Shown here: positions 35,633 to 49,000 of the stretch, piece by piece
Layout: every line of letters begins with the position of its first letter
Position numbering within the stretch: the first letter of the stretch is position 1
Position numbers and translations under genes: made by a program
NCBI GenBank assembly: GCA_030512335.1
Contig: JAULSU010000002.1
Location: 2,666,001-2,730,000 of the forward strand
Direction: 5' to 3'
DNA from: Immersiella caudata
Lineage: Eukaryota > Ascomycota > Sordariomycetes > Sordariales > Lasiosphaeriaceae
Length of the DNA stretch: 64,000 nt
The notes under the pieces: generated by a model
Told to the model about the DNA's origin: nothing
Seen by the model: only the letters and a program-made list of their open reading frames with translations
The model's database searches: none

Positions 35633-38469
35633 ATGTTCCGTCCTGCAACCCCCCAGCTGGTGCGCAGCTTCGCCAGGCTATCGCTCAACACGGTCGTGAG
35701 GCCGACATATCGAACTGCTGCCTTTGGTAGGATCGCCCCTGCCATTGGCGTCTCGTCATCCCGATCGTATGCGTCCCGGTCACCACAGAGGCCAAAGAAC
35801 AATAACAACAACAATACTAATAACAACAAGAAACCCGACAATGACAACGGTAGTGGTGAACGCCCCCCGGAGAATAGCAATGATGAGAAGCCCTCGGCAC
35901 CGCCAGGAGTTGGGTGGGTTTGGCTGTCCAAGGAGGAGTTGCGTGAACTCCGCTCGATGGGTGAAGTCGTACAAGTCAGCCAGGAGAGGCTCGACAAGCT
36001 CATGAAGACCGTGGAGGAGATGGGAGTTCCAATTGAACTGCGGGAACTGCTGGAGAAGCACAAGAATGGGGGCGGCTTGGGCATGCTGGACGGGATCAAG
36101 GCGATGCGGGTGTTTGCGAGATTGAGCAACAGCGACAATATTATGGCTATAAAGAAGATGCAAGAGGAACATGAGGCGGAGCGCCGTGGCGGAAACACCG
36201 ACTTCAATTCGAACAAGCCGGGCCAGGAGGAGACTGCTTCTTCTGCCAAAGGCAGCAAAGAGGAGGGTGGGCAACAGGGCGGGCAACACAGTGGCCAACA
36301 GCATCATCAACCAGGCCAAGGACAGCAGCAAGGTTCGAAGGGATCATTCGGTAAGAAAGACGGAAAACCAGACCCAAATAAGTTTGACTTGTCGGATATG
36401 AGTGTTGGACTTGGTTCGATGGTTCTCTTCTACGCCTTTTATTCCATGTTCACCGGAGATGGCTCCCGTGAGATTACCTGGCAGGAGCTGCAGAAAAACT
36501 TCCTTGATAAGGGGCTTGTCGAGAAGATGGTGGTGGAGGGAGATCACCGTGTCCGGGTGGAGCTCAACCGCGAGGCGGCCCAGTCTGTGTATCCCGACTC
36601 GCTCGGGGCGAGGCCTGGCTTCACCTACTACTTCTCTATCGGTTCCGTTGACGCATTCGAAAGGAGGCTAGACGAAGCTCAAGCTGAGCTTGGGATCCCA
36701 TCCTCCGAAAGAATACCGGTCAGCTACGCAGCTCCTGGCATCGCCACTAACCTTCTTTTCGCCTTCGGCCCGACCCTGCTGCTTGTCGGTCTCCTCGTGT
36801 TCATCTCTAGGAAAGCCGGCGGGGGCGGTGGTGGCGCCGGTGGCATGTTTGGGTTTGGCAAGAGCAAGGCGAAGATGTTCAACCACGACTCGGCGGTCAA
36901 GGTCAAATTCGCTGATGTGGCGGGCATGGATGAAGCCAAGATGGAAATCATGGAGTTTGTGAGCTTTCTGCGGTCGCCTGAACGGTTCCAGAAGCTCGGC
37001 GCCAAGATCCCCCGCGGTGCTGTTCTCTCCGGCCCTCCCGGAACCGGCAAGACCCTTCTCGCGAAAGCGACGGCTGGGGAGTCCCAGGTGCCCTTTTTCA
37101 GCGTCAGCGGCTCCGAGTTCGTCGAGATGTTTGTTGGTGTTGGTGCGTCTCGGGTCCGAGACTTGTTTGCGAACGCTCGCAAGAACGCCCCTTGCATTAT
37201 CTTCATCGACGAGATCGACGCTATCGGAAGGTCCCGATCTGAGGGTAAATTCCAGGGCAGCAATGATGAGCGGGAAGCGACGCTCAACCAGATCCTGACG
37301 GAGATGGACGGCTTTAACACCACAGAGCAAGTGGTTGTGCTTGCGGGTACGAACAGGCCGGACATCCTCGACAAGGCCCTCATGCGTCCCGGTCGTTTCG
37401 ACAGGCATATCCATATCGATCGCCCCACGATGAAGGGTCGCCAGGACATCTTCAAGGTGCACCTCAAGCAGATTGTGACCAAGGAAGATATCGAGTACCT
37501 CACTGGACGTTTGGCAGCCTTGACGCCCGGCTTCGCTGGTGCTGACATTGCCAACGCCGTGAACGAGGCTGCTCTTGTTGGTGAGTTTTTGAGTTTTTGA
37601 GTTTTTGAGTTTTTCTTTTAGTATGGAGAGAATGGGACCATGTTGCTGACATGTTTGCAGCTGCACGAGCCAATGCGACAAGCGTAGAGATGATTCACTT
37701 TGAACAGGCCATCGAGCGTGTGATTGGTGGCCTGGAGCGCAAGTCGCTTGTGCTGGGCCCCGAGGAGAAGAGGACTGTTGCGTACCACGAGGCCGGCCAC
37801 GCTATCTGCGGCTGGTTCTTCCGGTGGGCCGACCCACTGCTCAAGGTGTCCATCATCCCCCGTGGCCAGGGGGCTCTTGGCTACGCTCAGTACCTGCCGT
37901 CCAGCGACGCATATCTGATGAACACCAACCAGCTGATGGACCGCATGGCCATGACGCTGGGCGGGCGTGTGTCGGAGGAGCTGCACTTCCCCACGGTGAC
38001 GACAGGTGCGAGCGACGACTTCAAGAAGGTGACGGCCATGGCGACAACCATGGTGACGCAGTGGGGTATGTCGGACAAGGTTGGCCCGTTGCACTTCAAG
38101 GGCGACGAGAACCAGTTCCAAAAGCCCTTTGCCGAGTCGACGGCTCAGATAATCGACGCCGAGGTGCGCCGTATCGTCGACGAGGCTTACAAGCAGTGCA
38201 AGGACTTGCTGACGGTCAGGAAAAAGGAGGTCGGGATCGTGGCGGAAGAGCTGTTACGCAAGGAGATGCTGACGCGTGACGACCTCGTCAGGCTGCTGGG
38301 TCCGCGCGAGTGGCCCGACAAGGAGGAGTTCACCAAGTACTTTGACGGGAAGCAAGGGACGGCACCACCACCGTTCCCCACGGAGAGCACGGATTCCCCG
38401 AACGAGCCGCAGCCCGCCATTTTTGAGAAGAAGGCAGATGAGACGGTGGAGGACGGGAAGCAGCAGTGA
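35633..38469 (+). CDS. YTA12: Mitochondrial m-AAA protease (Yta12/Afg3 family)
   Basis: Exons 35633-37580 and 37661-38469 give 918 residues. This hexameric ATP-dependent metalloprotease of the inner membrane faces the matrix. It degrades misfolded membrane proteins and helps mature bL32m. A basic presequence (MFRPATPQLVRSFARLSLNT) is followed by an Asn-rich run near residues 60-70 and a Gly/Gln/His-rich stretch near 220-240. Transmembrane segments lie at about 258-274 and 369-391. The AAA module has Walker A GPPGTGKT at 467-474, Walker B IIFIDEID, and the second region of homology ending RPGRFDRHIHID. The zinc-binding HEAGH is at 692-696. The C-terminal tail is acidic/proline-rich. The start is chosen at the presequence. 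Whether the Yta12 or Afg3 name fits better is unresolved. Confidence 0.95.
37582..37614 (+). repeat. GAGTTTTT 8-bp tandem repeat in the m-AAA intron
   Basis: Four copies of GAGTTTTT follow the first base after the exon. The first copy forms part of the donor site GTGAGT. The intron is 80 bp (37581-37660), so the repeat fills about 40 per cent of it. Confidence 0.9.
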
Positions 38470-39245
38470 GAAGCATTAGTTCTGCTGTGTATCAACCAAC
38501 TAAGGCGGGGGCTGGGCCGAGGAGAGATATGTGTTTTCAATCATCTGTATCGATAGCGATGGATAGACTGCAGTCTCATCGGTTACAAAACTCCAGCGCA
38601 AGCAGCTTTTTGTTGTGTTGGTTTTTTCTTTTTGGACAGCGAGCTCGCCGTCGGGCAGATCGCTGGCAAATGTACATAGACGATCGACTCGACGTGTTGC
38701 CCTGGGCGGGCGAAATTACTACTCTAGAACAACTGGCGGGTGGGATGGAAAATCATTTGGGGATTAAAAGTGCCTTTGTACGATATTGTTCGCTTTGTAT
38801 AACACTGCTACACCCACCAGAAGACTCTGAAGTTAGCGTTGGGATTTGCTGTCTGGTGAGGGCGAGTTGGAGTTGCTGATTGTCGGTCAGGTTGCCCCAG
38901 TTATCTGCCAATTTTGGCCAAGAATTGCCTTGGTATCCAACCTCAACGCGCCAAAACGAAAAAAAAAAGACTTCATTTTGACCAAGGGTATTCACTCGTC
39001 GCCGTCACACTGAATACCTACATCTCAATTGCACTGGTATTTCATTCATTATTCCCAAACGTCCGTTGCGAATCGATAGAAACGCGAATTGGAGGCGCGA
39101 CACGCCCAAAATGTGGATCTTGACATTGAGACTGATCTAAAAGATTTCTAGAGCCTTGGTCTCGTCCATCGAAAGCGGCTGAGATCGCAGCTAGATTCAG
39201 TACGTTCATTTGGTCAAGGATTGATCGATTCTTCAGCCATTCAGC
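38470..39245. other. Intergenic, m-AAA protease 3' flank and BOR1 promoter
   Basis: These 776 bp lie between two plus-strand genes and include an A-rich run near 38960. No gene-like feature is recognised. Confidence 0.4.
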
Positions 39246-41368
39246 ATGGCGGAGACGTCGCGGGGTGGCTCCGACGCAGGCTCCGAGACTGGACGGCCGT
39301 CTTCTTCAAGATGGTGGAAGATTCGACTCTTTCGAGGCATGGTGAACGATGTAAGGAGACGGGCGCCGTTTTACTGGAGCGATTGGGTGGATGCGTGGGA
39401 TTATCGCGTGGTGCCAGCGACAGTGTATATGTATTTTGCAAAGTAAGTTTTCTTCCCTCGAGTTTGGTGGGGGAAAGAAGAGCTGACGAGGCTAGTATCC
39501 TTCCCGCGCTTGCCTTCTCGTTGGACATGTTCCACAAGACGGACATGCAGTTCGGCGTCAACGAGGTGTTGCTGTCGTCGGTGCTGGGGGCCGTGGTGTT
39601 CTCGGTGCTGGCGTGTCAGCCGTTGGTGATTGTGGGGGTCACAGGGCCCATCACCGTGTTTAATTATACCGTATACGACATCATTTCGCCGACGGGGACG
39701 AACTATCTGGTTTTCATGTGCTGGATTGGGTTATGGTCGTTGGTGTTTCATTGGATTTTGGCGGTTACGAACTCGTGCAACTGGTTGAGACATGTCACGA
39801 GGTTTCCCTGCGACATATTTGGGTTTTATGTCGCCTTTATTTACTTGCAGAAGGGCATCCAGGTGTTGCAGGACCTGGGAGATGAGGAGGCCTTTTACTT
39901 GTCAATCATGGTGGCCTTGTTGGTTTTTGTCGTGGCGTATATCTGCGGCGAGCTGGGCGCCAGCAGCTTGTTCAGACATCCGGTCCGGGTGTTCCTCAAG
40001 GACTATGGCACGCCTCTTGTGGGTCTCCCCTTTCCTCCGTATGGCTCCTGATGTGATTATTCATGGCTTCGTTGGATGCCTTGAGCGTTGCGTGAGCGCG
40101 CCTGAGGTATTGCGTTGCCTAGAAAACACCTTTGGAGGGAAATGACTGACGGACATTTACCACAGACGGTTGTCTTCTTCACCGGCTTCGTTCGCATCGG
40201 GCGGATGGGGAGCATCCACCTGGAGAATCTACCTACCAGCACCGCCTTTCTTCCGACAGCGGACCGACAGTGGTTCATCCACTTATGGGACATCAGCGTC
40301 GCCGACGTCTTCTTCGCCATCCCCTTTGCTATCCTCCTCACCATTCTCTTCTGGTTCGACCACAACGTCTCTTCCCTCATCGCCCAAGGTACCGAGTTCC
40401 CCCTCCGCAAACCTGCCGGCTTCCACTGGGACCTCTTCCTTCTCGGCCTTACTACCGGAGTCGCCGGCATTCTCGGTCTTCCATTCCCAAATGGCCTGAT
40501 TCCACAGGCAGGTGGCCGCTTTTGAAAATAAATAAATAAAAATACAAGGTCTCGGTTGCTAACATTGAAGCAGGCGCCCTTCCACACCGAGTCCCTCTGC
40601 GTCACCGAAGCGGTTGTCTCTGCCGACGAGAAAACCCACACCATTAACCCCACCCGCGTTGTCGAACAACGCCTCTCCAACCTTGCCCAAGGGCTTCTTA
40701 CCCTTGTCACCATGTCCCCTCCTCTCCTCGTTGTCTTGAATCTCATCCCCCAAGGCGTTCTCGCAGGCCTCTTCTTCATAATGGGCTTCCAAGCCCTCCA
40801 AGCCAACGGCATCACCTCCAAACTCCTCTTCCTCGCCCGCGACGGGTCCCTCACCTCCCCATGTGAGCCGCTTCGCAGCATCAATCGCCGCTCCGCCATC
40901 TGGCTTTTCGTAGGTATCGAGCTCCTCGGCTTCGGCGCGACGTTTGCCATCACGCAGACGGTAGCGGCGGTGGGATTCCCCGTATTCATCTTTGCTCTGA
41001 TCCCTGTGCGGGCGTTGCTCTTGCCGAGGTGGCTGACCCCAGAGGAACTAGCTGTGCTCGATGGACCCACGGCGAGTCCGTTTACCATGGAGAGCGTGGG
41101 GGGTGTTTATGGCGGTGCGTTGAGCACGGAGAGGAGCGTGGAGAGTATTGTCGTCGCGGAGGATGAGCCGGCGAGGGGAACGGCAACGGGGAGTCGGAAT
41201 GGGAGTGGAGGGGTGGTGTTGAGGAGTGGGGAGGCCAGCACAGCGGTGCAGAGTGAGGTTGCGAGTTTGAGGAAGAAGGGCGATGAGGATTTGGCGGAGC
41301 GAGGTTTGAGGTCGGGAGCAGGAGGAGGGTCGTCGTCGGGGAGTGCGAGGGTTCGGAAAGGGCAATAA
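39246..41368 (+). CDS. BOR1: Bor1-type boron/anion transporter
   Basis: Exons 39246-39442, 39496-40018, 40166-40507 and 40574-41368 give 618 residues. It belongs to the SLC4-like HCO3-transporter family, whose fungal members export borate at the plasma membrane. Features are a cytosolic basic N-terminus, RAPFYWSDWVDAWDYRVVPA, and then many transmembrane segments. Hallmarks include VLACQPLVIVGVTGPITVFN, FYVAFIYLQKGIQVL, FAIPFAILLTILFWFDHNVS and GLPFPNGLIPQ-APFHTESL. The C-terminal tail is Ser/Gly/Arg-rich and soluble. The third intron uses a GC donor (CAG|GCAGGT) at 40508 and a GCTAAC branch. The nearby GT at 40512 does not keep the frame of exon 4. That intron also contains AATAAA signals. 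Confidence 0.93.
40508..40573 (+). other. GC-AG intron of BOR1 with internal AATAAA cluster
   Basis: The 66-bp intron starts GCAGGT and ends AAGCAG, with GCTAAC about 15 bp before the acceptor. Three overlapping AATAAA hexamers lie at 40527-40540. If unspliced, the frame reads AGGRF and stops, truncating the protein at about 359 residues. Confidence 0.85.
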
Positions 41369-44300
41369 AGGTGAGATATCTGGATAGAGATGATGTTAGT
41401 GTTGTTTTCCGGGTCGCGATGGTGTGTCGGGAATGGCGATGCAGTAGAGGGACACAGGTAGTATCTAGAGGGCATTCAGGGGTAAAGCGAAGAGGAGGTG
41501 GGTGTGTTGACTTACCATGGGGACTTTTGTTGGCTCCTTTTTCGCTTTTAACGTCAGGGTAGCTCGATATCAACAAATTGCATTGGAATTTCGACTCATT
41601 GGTATCTATTTCGCTCGAATTGGTGACTTGCTTTGCGATGTCGGGCACATGAAGTGGACACCCATAACACCCCATCTCGACGACACTGAGAGGCCGCAAA
41701 CACGAACCAAAACGGTCCACAATGAGGAAACCACGGCCGATGGATAGGAAACCGGAGACCTCCCATCCTTTTTCTTTCAAAGTTGTTTCAGCTCTCATCG
41801 TGCACAATGACGAAAATGTGTTGATCACTATCACCACCAGGTCCCCGACCCTCTCAACATTGCCCAACCGTCTCCCATAGATTGCCACCGACAGGCGTCA
41901 CCGCACGCCCATATCAACCTAGGTAGGATAGATAAATCAAGACATATTACTTGTTGGAAGGCGTCAGAAACAACTGCTTTATCCGCTATGGACGAGGAAT
42001 CGTCTACAAGGGAATACGAGCAGATAATAAACAGAAATGTGGCCTGGCAATCAAATTTCTCATTAAACCGAGATCTGTTGCTTGGTTTGCCCTCATCTAC
42101 AAGAAATCGCTTATTGATGACCTAGTAAACTCGATAAACTCAGGGGCAACTACATAGTCAGTCTGATCCGCTGGCAGACCAGCTCTGCAAATACCTGTGT
42201 GCAGTTTTATCTCCAAAAAGCATAAAGGGCTTCGCATCCTCTCAAGATTCCCAGCGATTTGGTGGTTGTAGGAGGAAAACCTAGTGGTTGCCGCCACTTG
42301 GCAATCGCCCCCTCCCCTTTCCCCCCGCTAACGCTAAAGTCGGTGGTCGGAGTCCGATGAGAGAATCCACTGCTGGGAATAGTCACCAGAAGGCATGTCA
42401 CCTCCACCTGGCATTCTTAGAATGGCGGTGGCGGTGGTGGTGCCGGGGCGCATCCTGGTGACAACTTTGCTGACCGCGTATCCCAACCTTGCCCTTGACG
42501 CTGCCGCTCGATCTCCGCCCCATCGCAGAGCAGCCTCCGAACAGACCGCCTTACGCCCGTACTCGAGACATGATGGAGGTGGACCTTGGCAGGACTGACT
42601 GGTGGCTAGCTGGCCTGTGGAGTTGGGAGGCGCCTCGGTATCGCATAGTCGGTAGATCACTTTGCTCGCTGACATCTCATCCAAGCCGAAGGGCTGGTCC
42701 TTGCCGAACTGAAGGGGGCGGAAGGTGCTGGGGATCCGGCTGATCTGACGCTACCATGTTCTCAAGTCCTCGCACCGTTTCTCGGGGTGTGCTCCCTGGC
42801 CAAGAGCGGCACAGTTCATCAGCTCGCCCGACGCGCTCGGCCCCGCTGATGCTATTATCGAGCATTGACGCCAGAATGGCAGGAGAGATGGCCGAAAAGC
42901 TCGCCGTGGATTACCTCGACGACACCATTTCGGCGCAAAGGCTCACCACTACAACTCATGAGAGTGTTTTTCTGTGGCAAACAGTCAAAGATCCATCGAC
43001 TCCCATGACAGGTTCGGAAATCCCAAGGAGGCAGGTAAGCTCCTGCATCCTGGCAAGCAACCATCTGCTGCCGGCCCCACGGAGCGCATCGGCGAGCGGG
43101 CGATATTGACTCTGCGGCACCAATTCCATCCGATCCACCGGCCTAGCAAGTACATCTATGTACGAGCAATGTACTCTGCTTTGGCGGCGTGCTTTAGATT
43201 GTAGTGACGCGAACGGGGATCCCGTTGTCGAAGAGCTCAGCGAGACCAAGCCCACGCTGCCCTTCTCCGTATGCTTGCACGCGCGTAACGCTGGCGGTCC
43301 CCCTCCGGAGTCTGGACGAGGGTGCTCGTCTTGGCCGGCAAGGACAGGGTCTCGCCGGCGTCGATGTCAGGTGGATTTGACGTCTGCCGGCCTCGTCGAT
43401 TCCTTGAGCACCCCCCTTGGCAGGCACAGCGAGGCTCCACAGTCCGACGCGGGATAGATTGGAAAAGTGACTGAGCGTAAGGGCTGGCAGTTGACGGACA
43501 GCAGACTGACACCCGCACAACAGGGGAGAGGGTGGCCAGGCCAGGCCGTGGGACTCAGGCAATAGGGCTCCCCGGCGGAGCCAAGCGAAGCTTGAGGCAT
43601 CGGGGTTGGCTCGCCAGTCTGCCAGAGGCAGCTCGCCTCCCTCCGAGAAGGCACAGCCAATTTAGCCAGATTGAGCGGGACGCCGCCATAGCGCTCAACC
43701 TGGTCATGGGAGAGGCATGCGAGCCAGGAATCGACCGGGAAATGGTGGTCCCCCAGGAACACATGGCGTCAGTATAAGCTGCGCAAAAATAAGAAGATGG
43801 AAAACGGGAAGAGCTCCAGGTCCGATAGTGGACGGGCGGTGGGAAACCGGATACTCGCCTAAAGTTCACCGCACCCAAACTCCCGCAGGCGACCACTCAC
43901 GTCCACCACCAGCAGCAGCAATAGCAGCAGCACCGAGCACCCTGCCGAGAACCTGCCAGGCATAGTTGCAACACCCTGAGCACAGGTGAGGATCAAAGAT
44001 GGAGACGCTAGCTTTCGGCACCGCGTTTGACGTTGCAAAATGTGGAGGAGAGATGACAGCCGCGCCACTCTTTACCCTTTATACACCCAAGGAGCGACCA
44101 AGTGGCCTTCGGGGAAATTTCATGCTACGCTCAGTCGTCCCTCGAGCGGCTGCTCTGCCATAAGCGGGATTGGCAGGTCGGCCGCGGAGTTGGTGTCCGT
44201 ACCAGCGTTTCTCTCGACGTTGAGGGGAGGTCGTATCGATGGGAAGGGTTGCGATTGTGGCTGACAGCCAACAGCCAGCATGCAGCTTGGGAGGTTGCAC

Positions 44301-47300
44301 TGGTTATGGCCCGTGCTCCTTCCTCCCCTGGCCTGCGACGATCGCCCTTGCCTATCTTGGCTCTCTGCGGACGGGTGGCACTTGCCGTCGATGCCTGCCT
44401 TTCCCATTTCTGACCCCAGGACGACCACCTTCGAAGTCTGGACGGACAAGACGATCAGAGCACACTGGGAAGGCACGGAGCACGCAAAGTATGTCATCTG
44501 TCTTTACTTTGTTCGCCCACCTTCCCGCGTCGTCGCTGGCCGTCCTCCGCTGGCTGACTTGGGCCGAGTTTGTAGCTTGTTGATGTTCACATTTGCATAC
44601 CCCGTGAGTGCCAGGCGGATGCCTGCACATCACTGGATCTTTGTCCGTTTCGAACCCCTCCGTCGGCTTCTTGCAGCGCCAGCACAATCGTCCCCGTCCT
44701 TCGTTTCATCTGGCTTGTCTCTTCCCCCTTCGCTGCTTTGGAACACATGGAAGAAGCGTCCCGCTCCGGGACCGCCAGCGGTTGTGCCCAAGCCAATATG
44801 GACAGCCGTGGACGATCTGGGGAATCAATATCGCCGTCCGGGTCTGGGGAACGAAATCTCCGACAGGCTCCCACAGCGACCTGGCTTACAACAGATCGCT
44901 CGGCAGTGTCGCTGACTGACCATCAGAGGCTGCCTGGCGTGGTCTTTGTCGCAGAGGATGGCACCCGGGAAAGCGTGGCTTGCTCCCGGCTCTATCTGAC
45001 GGTACAAGACACACTCCGCGGCTTGCTACACGGTGGCGGCTATCAGCGCTGCCCCTGCGACCTAGGCGTTCTTCAGGAGTTCAGACAGCGCCCACAACCA
45101 GAGCCTACCGTCGCTTGTGCCGGGGGGTGAAGATATGCGACCTCCCATCGTGGCTACCCCATTGTTCTGCACACCGACGCGAGCTTCTGGACTTGGCGGG
45201 GAAAGCGATGTGTCCTCGAGACCCTCTTCGTACTTTGGGAGGGAGGGGCGAGAGAGGGTTGGCTGCGGGATGGTATCGCTTCCTTTGGACCTCTTATCGG
45301 TTTCCTTTAGACCATCTCTACCGCTCCGCGGTTCCCGCAAAAGCCTTTGCTTCGCTGGGTGTGCGGTAGACACTGACTGACATGGAACTAGTCGCCAACC
45401 GCTAACACCGCGCCTTGGTTCCCCTGCACGGCATGCTGTGCTCTCGTGCAGCATGCAGGGCAATATTGTCAACATGGCTGACATGGAGGAGGGCCGACCG
45501 ATGCACACCCACTCAAGGTGCTTTTCGGCGGTCCTGTGCACTCGAAAACCTGCCTCGAGCGCCGGGCTGGCTCCGGCGTCCGGTGGGTTGCGATCTGACG
45601 AAGCGACCAGACGAAGACGTGGGATTCTGGTCATCACCTTCCTCACCTTCACTGCCGCCTTGTCATCGACTCCTATCTCCTCGGAAAGAGGAGGGGTAAC
45701 GTGGGCGCGGGTGACGGCCTTTCTCTTCGACCTGTTTGTCCAAGACTTTCGGCTGCCGAACGCCCGCCCCGCCGTGTTTCCGCCCCCGTTCCGCAAGATC
45801 CGTCACGACATCGTTGCAGGCCCTGCCTCCCGCTAAAGGATGGAGGTTAACATCCCCAGCCTACCCGTTGTTACCCTGCGCAGTTTGTCACTTAGAAGCC
45901 GACACCAACATGAACAAACTCCACTGGTTACACGGCTTAGTCCAGCGACTTGTAGAGACGCCCCCCCGTCACCTGAAGCGAAGCAGCAACAAAATATGCA
46001 AGAGATGCCTGCATGTGTGGTCACGCACGGTGCCGGCGCGGAATCGAGGCCCTTGAGCCACTATGCAGCTCCCGTCTCTGATCAGTGAAGTTCAGGAGGA
46101 GAGACCTCACACCTTACACGCAGGTTGCTCCGTCAGCCCGTCGCCCCCTAATCCCTACTGTGTGGGTAGCATTCCAGCGATGCCGCTTCAGACCATACGC
46201 AACAGACCTACTGAGACCGGACGGGGGAAACGAGCGCTTCAAGGCGGTGTGGTTCAGCCGACATCTGCTCATAGTCTCTCCTGAGGTTTACTTCGCTACC
46301 AGTGATGCTGCTCCTCGAAGACATGGCGTATCGGGATACGGGAGGCGGTGAACGGCTGCCAGGGACCATTGACACGGCGTATTTATCAGCGCCGTCAAGG
46401 TGCAATTGCTTGTTTGTATGTATCTCTGCACCCGGGTGTTTTCTCCAGCCCGGTTGCTGGTCTCGAGTACCAGTGACATGCAATCATGGCATTCCGGCAT
46501 CCGGCGATGAAAGATGCACACTCTTTTGCTCCAATTCTGCTTTATTTTCCGAGTAGCCCATGCCGCCACCTTCGATGCGGGAGATGCAACTGGAATTGTG
46601 GGACGAGAAGCGCAGGCTGATGTGATCTGGTCGCCTCTTCATTGACAGGAGAATGCCACGCTGCTTTGTGAGGAAAGTTGGCACCAGTAGCACCAACAGG
46701 AAAAGGGGTGTGCAACCAAGGGAATACCACACTGCGTCTTTTGGTACAGTACGACCTGCGACACCGTTTTGTTGCGAGCAAACGGAGGCAGTGCGGACGG
46801 TGGGGGAGGGCCGCGCTTCCATCAGCCGCTGCCACGCGATGGTGGCTGGCAATTTCCCAAGCAGGAAACCTTCGAGATGGACCGCCGAAGGTCGTTCCCG
46901 TGCGATGCTTGGCGGGCGAGATGGTTGTCTGTGCCAAGCGACCGCCGACCTCACCCACCACCCCATTTTCCGTCATCACCACCCGGACCTTTTAAGCTTT
47001 CAGGCGCGGGGTGCGATCGGGGAGTCGCTACTGGGCGGCCACATCCCGGCTAGATGGTTTGGAACCGTAATGATGGAGGACCATCGCAGAATGCACGCTG
47101 TGCCACCATGGTTTCTACCTCAGTAGCTGCCCCGAAACGACGGCGCCTTGGTCCCCGTGCCTCATGTTTCCTCGTGGGGCGGCCCGTCGACTCGTGGACC
47201 GAGATGAAGCCGTGGACGTCTACAGCCAACCACAGACCCCAGACCAACCTTTCTCGATCCCATTCCCGTCTCTGGGCTCACCACCACGGCAGAGCTTTAC

Positions 47301-49000
47301 GTTACATGTCTCGTGAACTCAGGAACGACCGCCTCAACAACACATGTTCGAGCCGCCACCGAGCAATGTGCCGAACGAAATTAGACGCATTCATGCCTAG
47401 ATGTCTTGTCGTCACCATGATGCCTGTTTGGTCGTCCAACAGCACGTATTCGGGACTTGTGCGTGAACATTTTGCTGCTTCTTCTCGTCGCAACAGCCAC
47501 TCCAGCTGCGAAAAAAGGGGGGAGGGGGGGCACATCTGAGGCAAGAGAGGGGCAACGACACAGGGTAACATCCCACCAAAATCAGACTCACTTCAGGCTG
47601 GCTCCGTTGTCTGCGACGTCGACTCTAGATTGGTGCTGACGGAACTTGACATGTCACGTACCTACGGCAGTTCCGAGCGCCAGTCCGCAGAGGGTGTCCT
47701 GGGGGAAGGGGGAAATCAACAAGTTTCACTGAAGCTTTCAGTGCCGCCAATTGAAAAAAAAGAAAATTTGGGAGTCGATGTCGGCGAGTTGTATTTGACA
47801 GAGAGCCATGCGATGCGATCCTTACCCAAGATCTCTTGAGTAATGAATCGCCCACCATGACATGCATATCGCCCACTTTCCGGAGCAGAATACACTCTAA
47901 TACGCATGGTGTCCCGATACGGAAGGAAATGTCAATCGGCTTGGGTATCTTTGTGAATTAATCGTAGTTTCTCCAGTTTGTGGTCTGTAGCTGTCTATGT
48001 ACAATGTTGTAAAGTTGAGAGCGAGTGAAAGAGAATGAGACAGACCATCCCCAGCCTGCGCCTTAAAACAATTGCTTTCCGGCCCAGTCCAGTGTGAAAC
48101 CATGAGGTGGAATTTGTTTTCCACCGGGATATTGTGAACACTGCTCGCCCTCCCCCCTCCCACTCCAAAAAGAACAAAGTTGCATTCCCATACATAATAC
48201 CATTGCACTGGACACCACCATCCCGATGCACCGAATCCATCCGGCTACCGAAGCGAGACATCCCCCCCTCATCCTCCCCAGATCCATTTCGATTCCAGTG
48301 AGCGACAACTCAGCCACTCCCTGCAGTGCAATGCGGAGCACCGCAGTGTCCGGTTTAACCCAGCTCAGGTATCCTTCCTACCGACCGGACTACCGTCCAG
48401 CCCCCCTCCCGTCCGCTAGCCCAGATTGCGCCGCTTCCAAACTGTGCAATACACCAAGGCAAGCCTGAAAAACATCATCCCGTTTTCCGCGAACAACCCA
48501 TGCTACAGCAACTTCAAGCAGTATGCCCTCCCATGTGTGAGTTTCAGAAACACAAACGAGAAAAAAACAGGGGGGGATCGTTCAATGACGTATTGTGATG
48601 AACTGTGAGTATGTTGAGAAGTGAAGTCGTCGTACCAGGACAGGGGGTGATTTTTCAGGGTGGTAAAGTTGTGGTATATAGTAGCACGACAAGGGTTGAA
48701 ATGTGAAATGAACCGGAAAATTTCGACAAATACGTTTGGGTATTGATCCTGAAGCGCACCAGCAAAAAGTGACAAACACCGTACGGAGGGGAGACACGCA
48801 TCCCAAAGCATATCTCGCAAAAGAAACAAAAAACTCCACGGCAGAAAAACCGGCGGTGCCGTTTCGTAACTAAGGTTGAAACATTCGTAGCGATTGATTT
48901 GGTCCGTCCCATCGCATTAGAGCCAGTGCCCCCTGTTTATTTTCTCCGTTTGCCGTATCTCATATGTGTTGACATGTCCAATTCGTGATATTTCCCCTTG
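41369..49000. other. Gene-free region on the 3' side of the homeobox gene
   Basis: This 7.6 kb has no frame with recognisable domains. The open frames present on both strands are short, overlap one another and are rich in Arg/Ser/Pro, as expected from GC-rich non-coding DNA. The parts at 41.4-42.3 and 47.9-49.0 kb are visibly more AT-rich than 42.4-47.5 kb. No transposon ends, tRNA or long repeats were found by eye. Confidence 0.5.

Noticed and set aside
41369..49000. RIP-degraded transposon
   Set aside because: No strong AT bias, terminal repeats or transposase remnants are visible.
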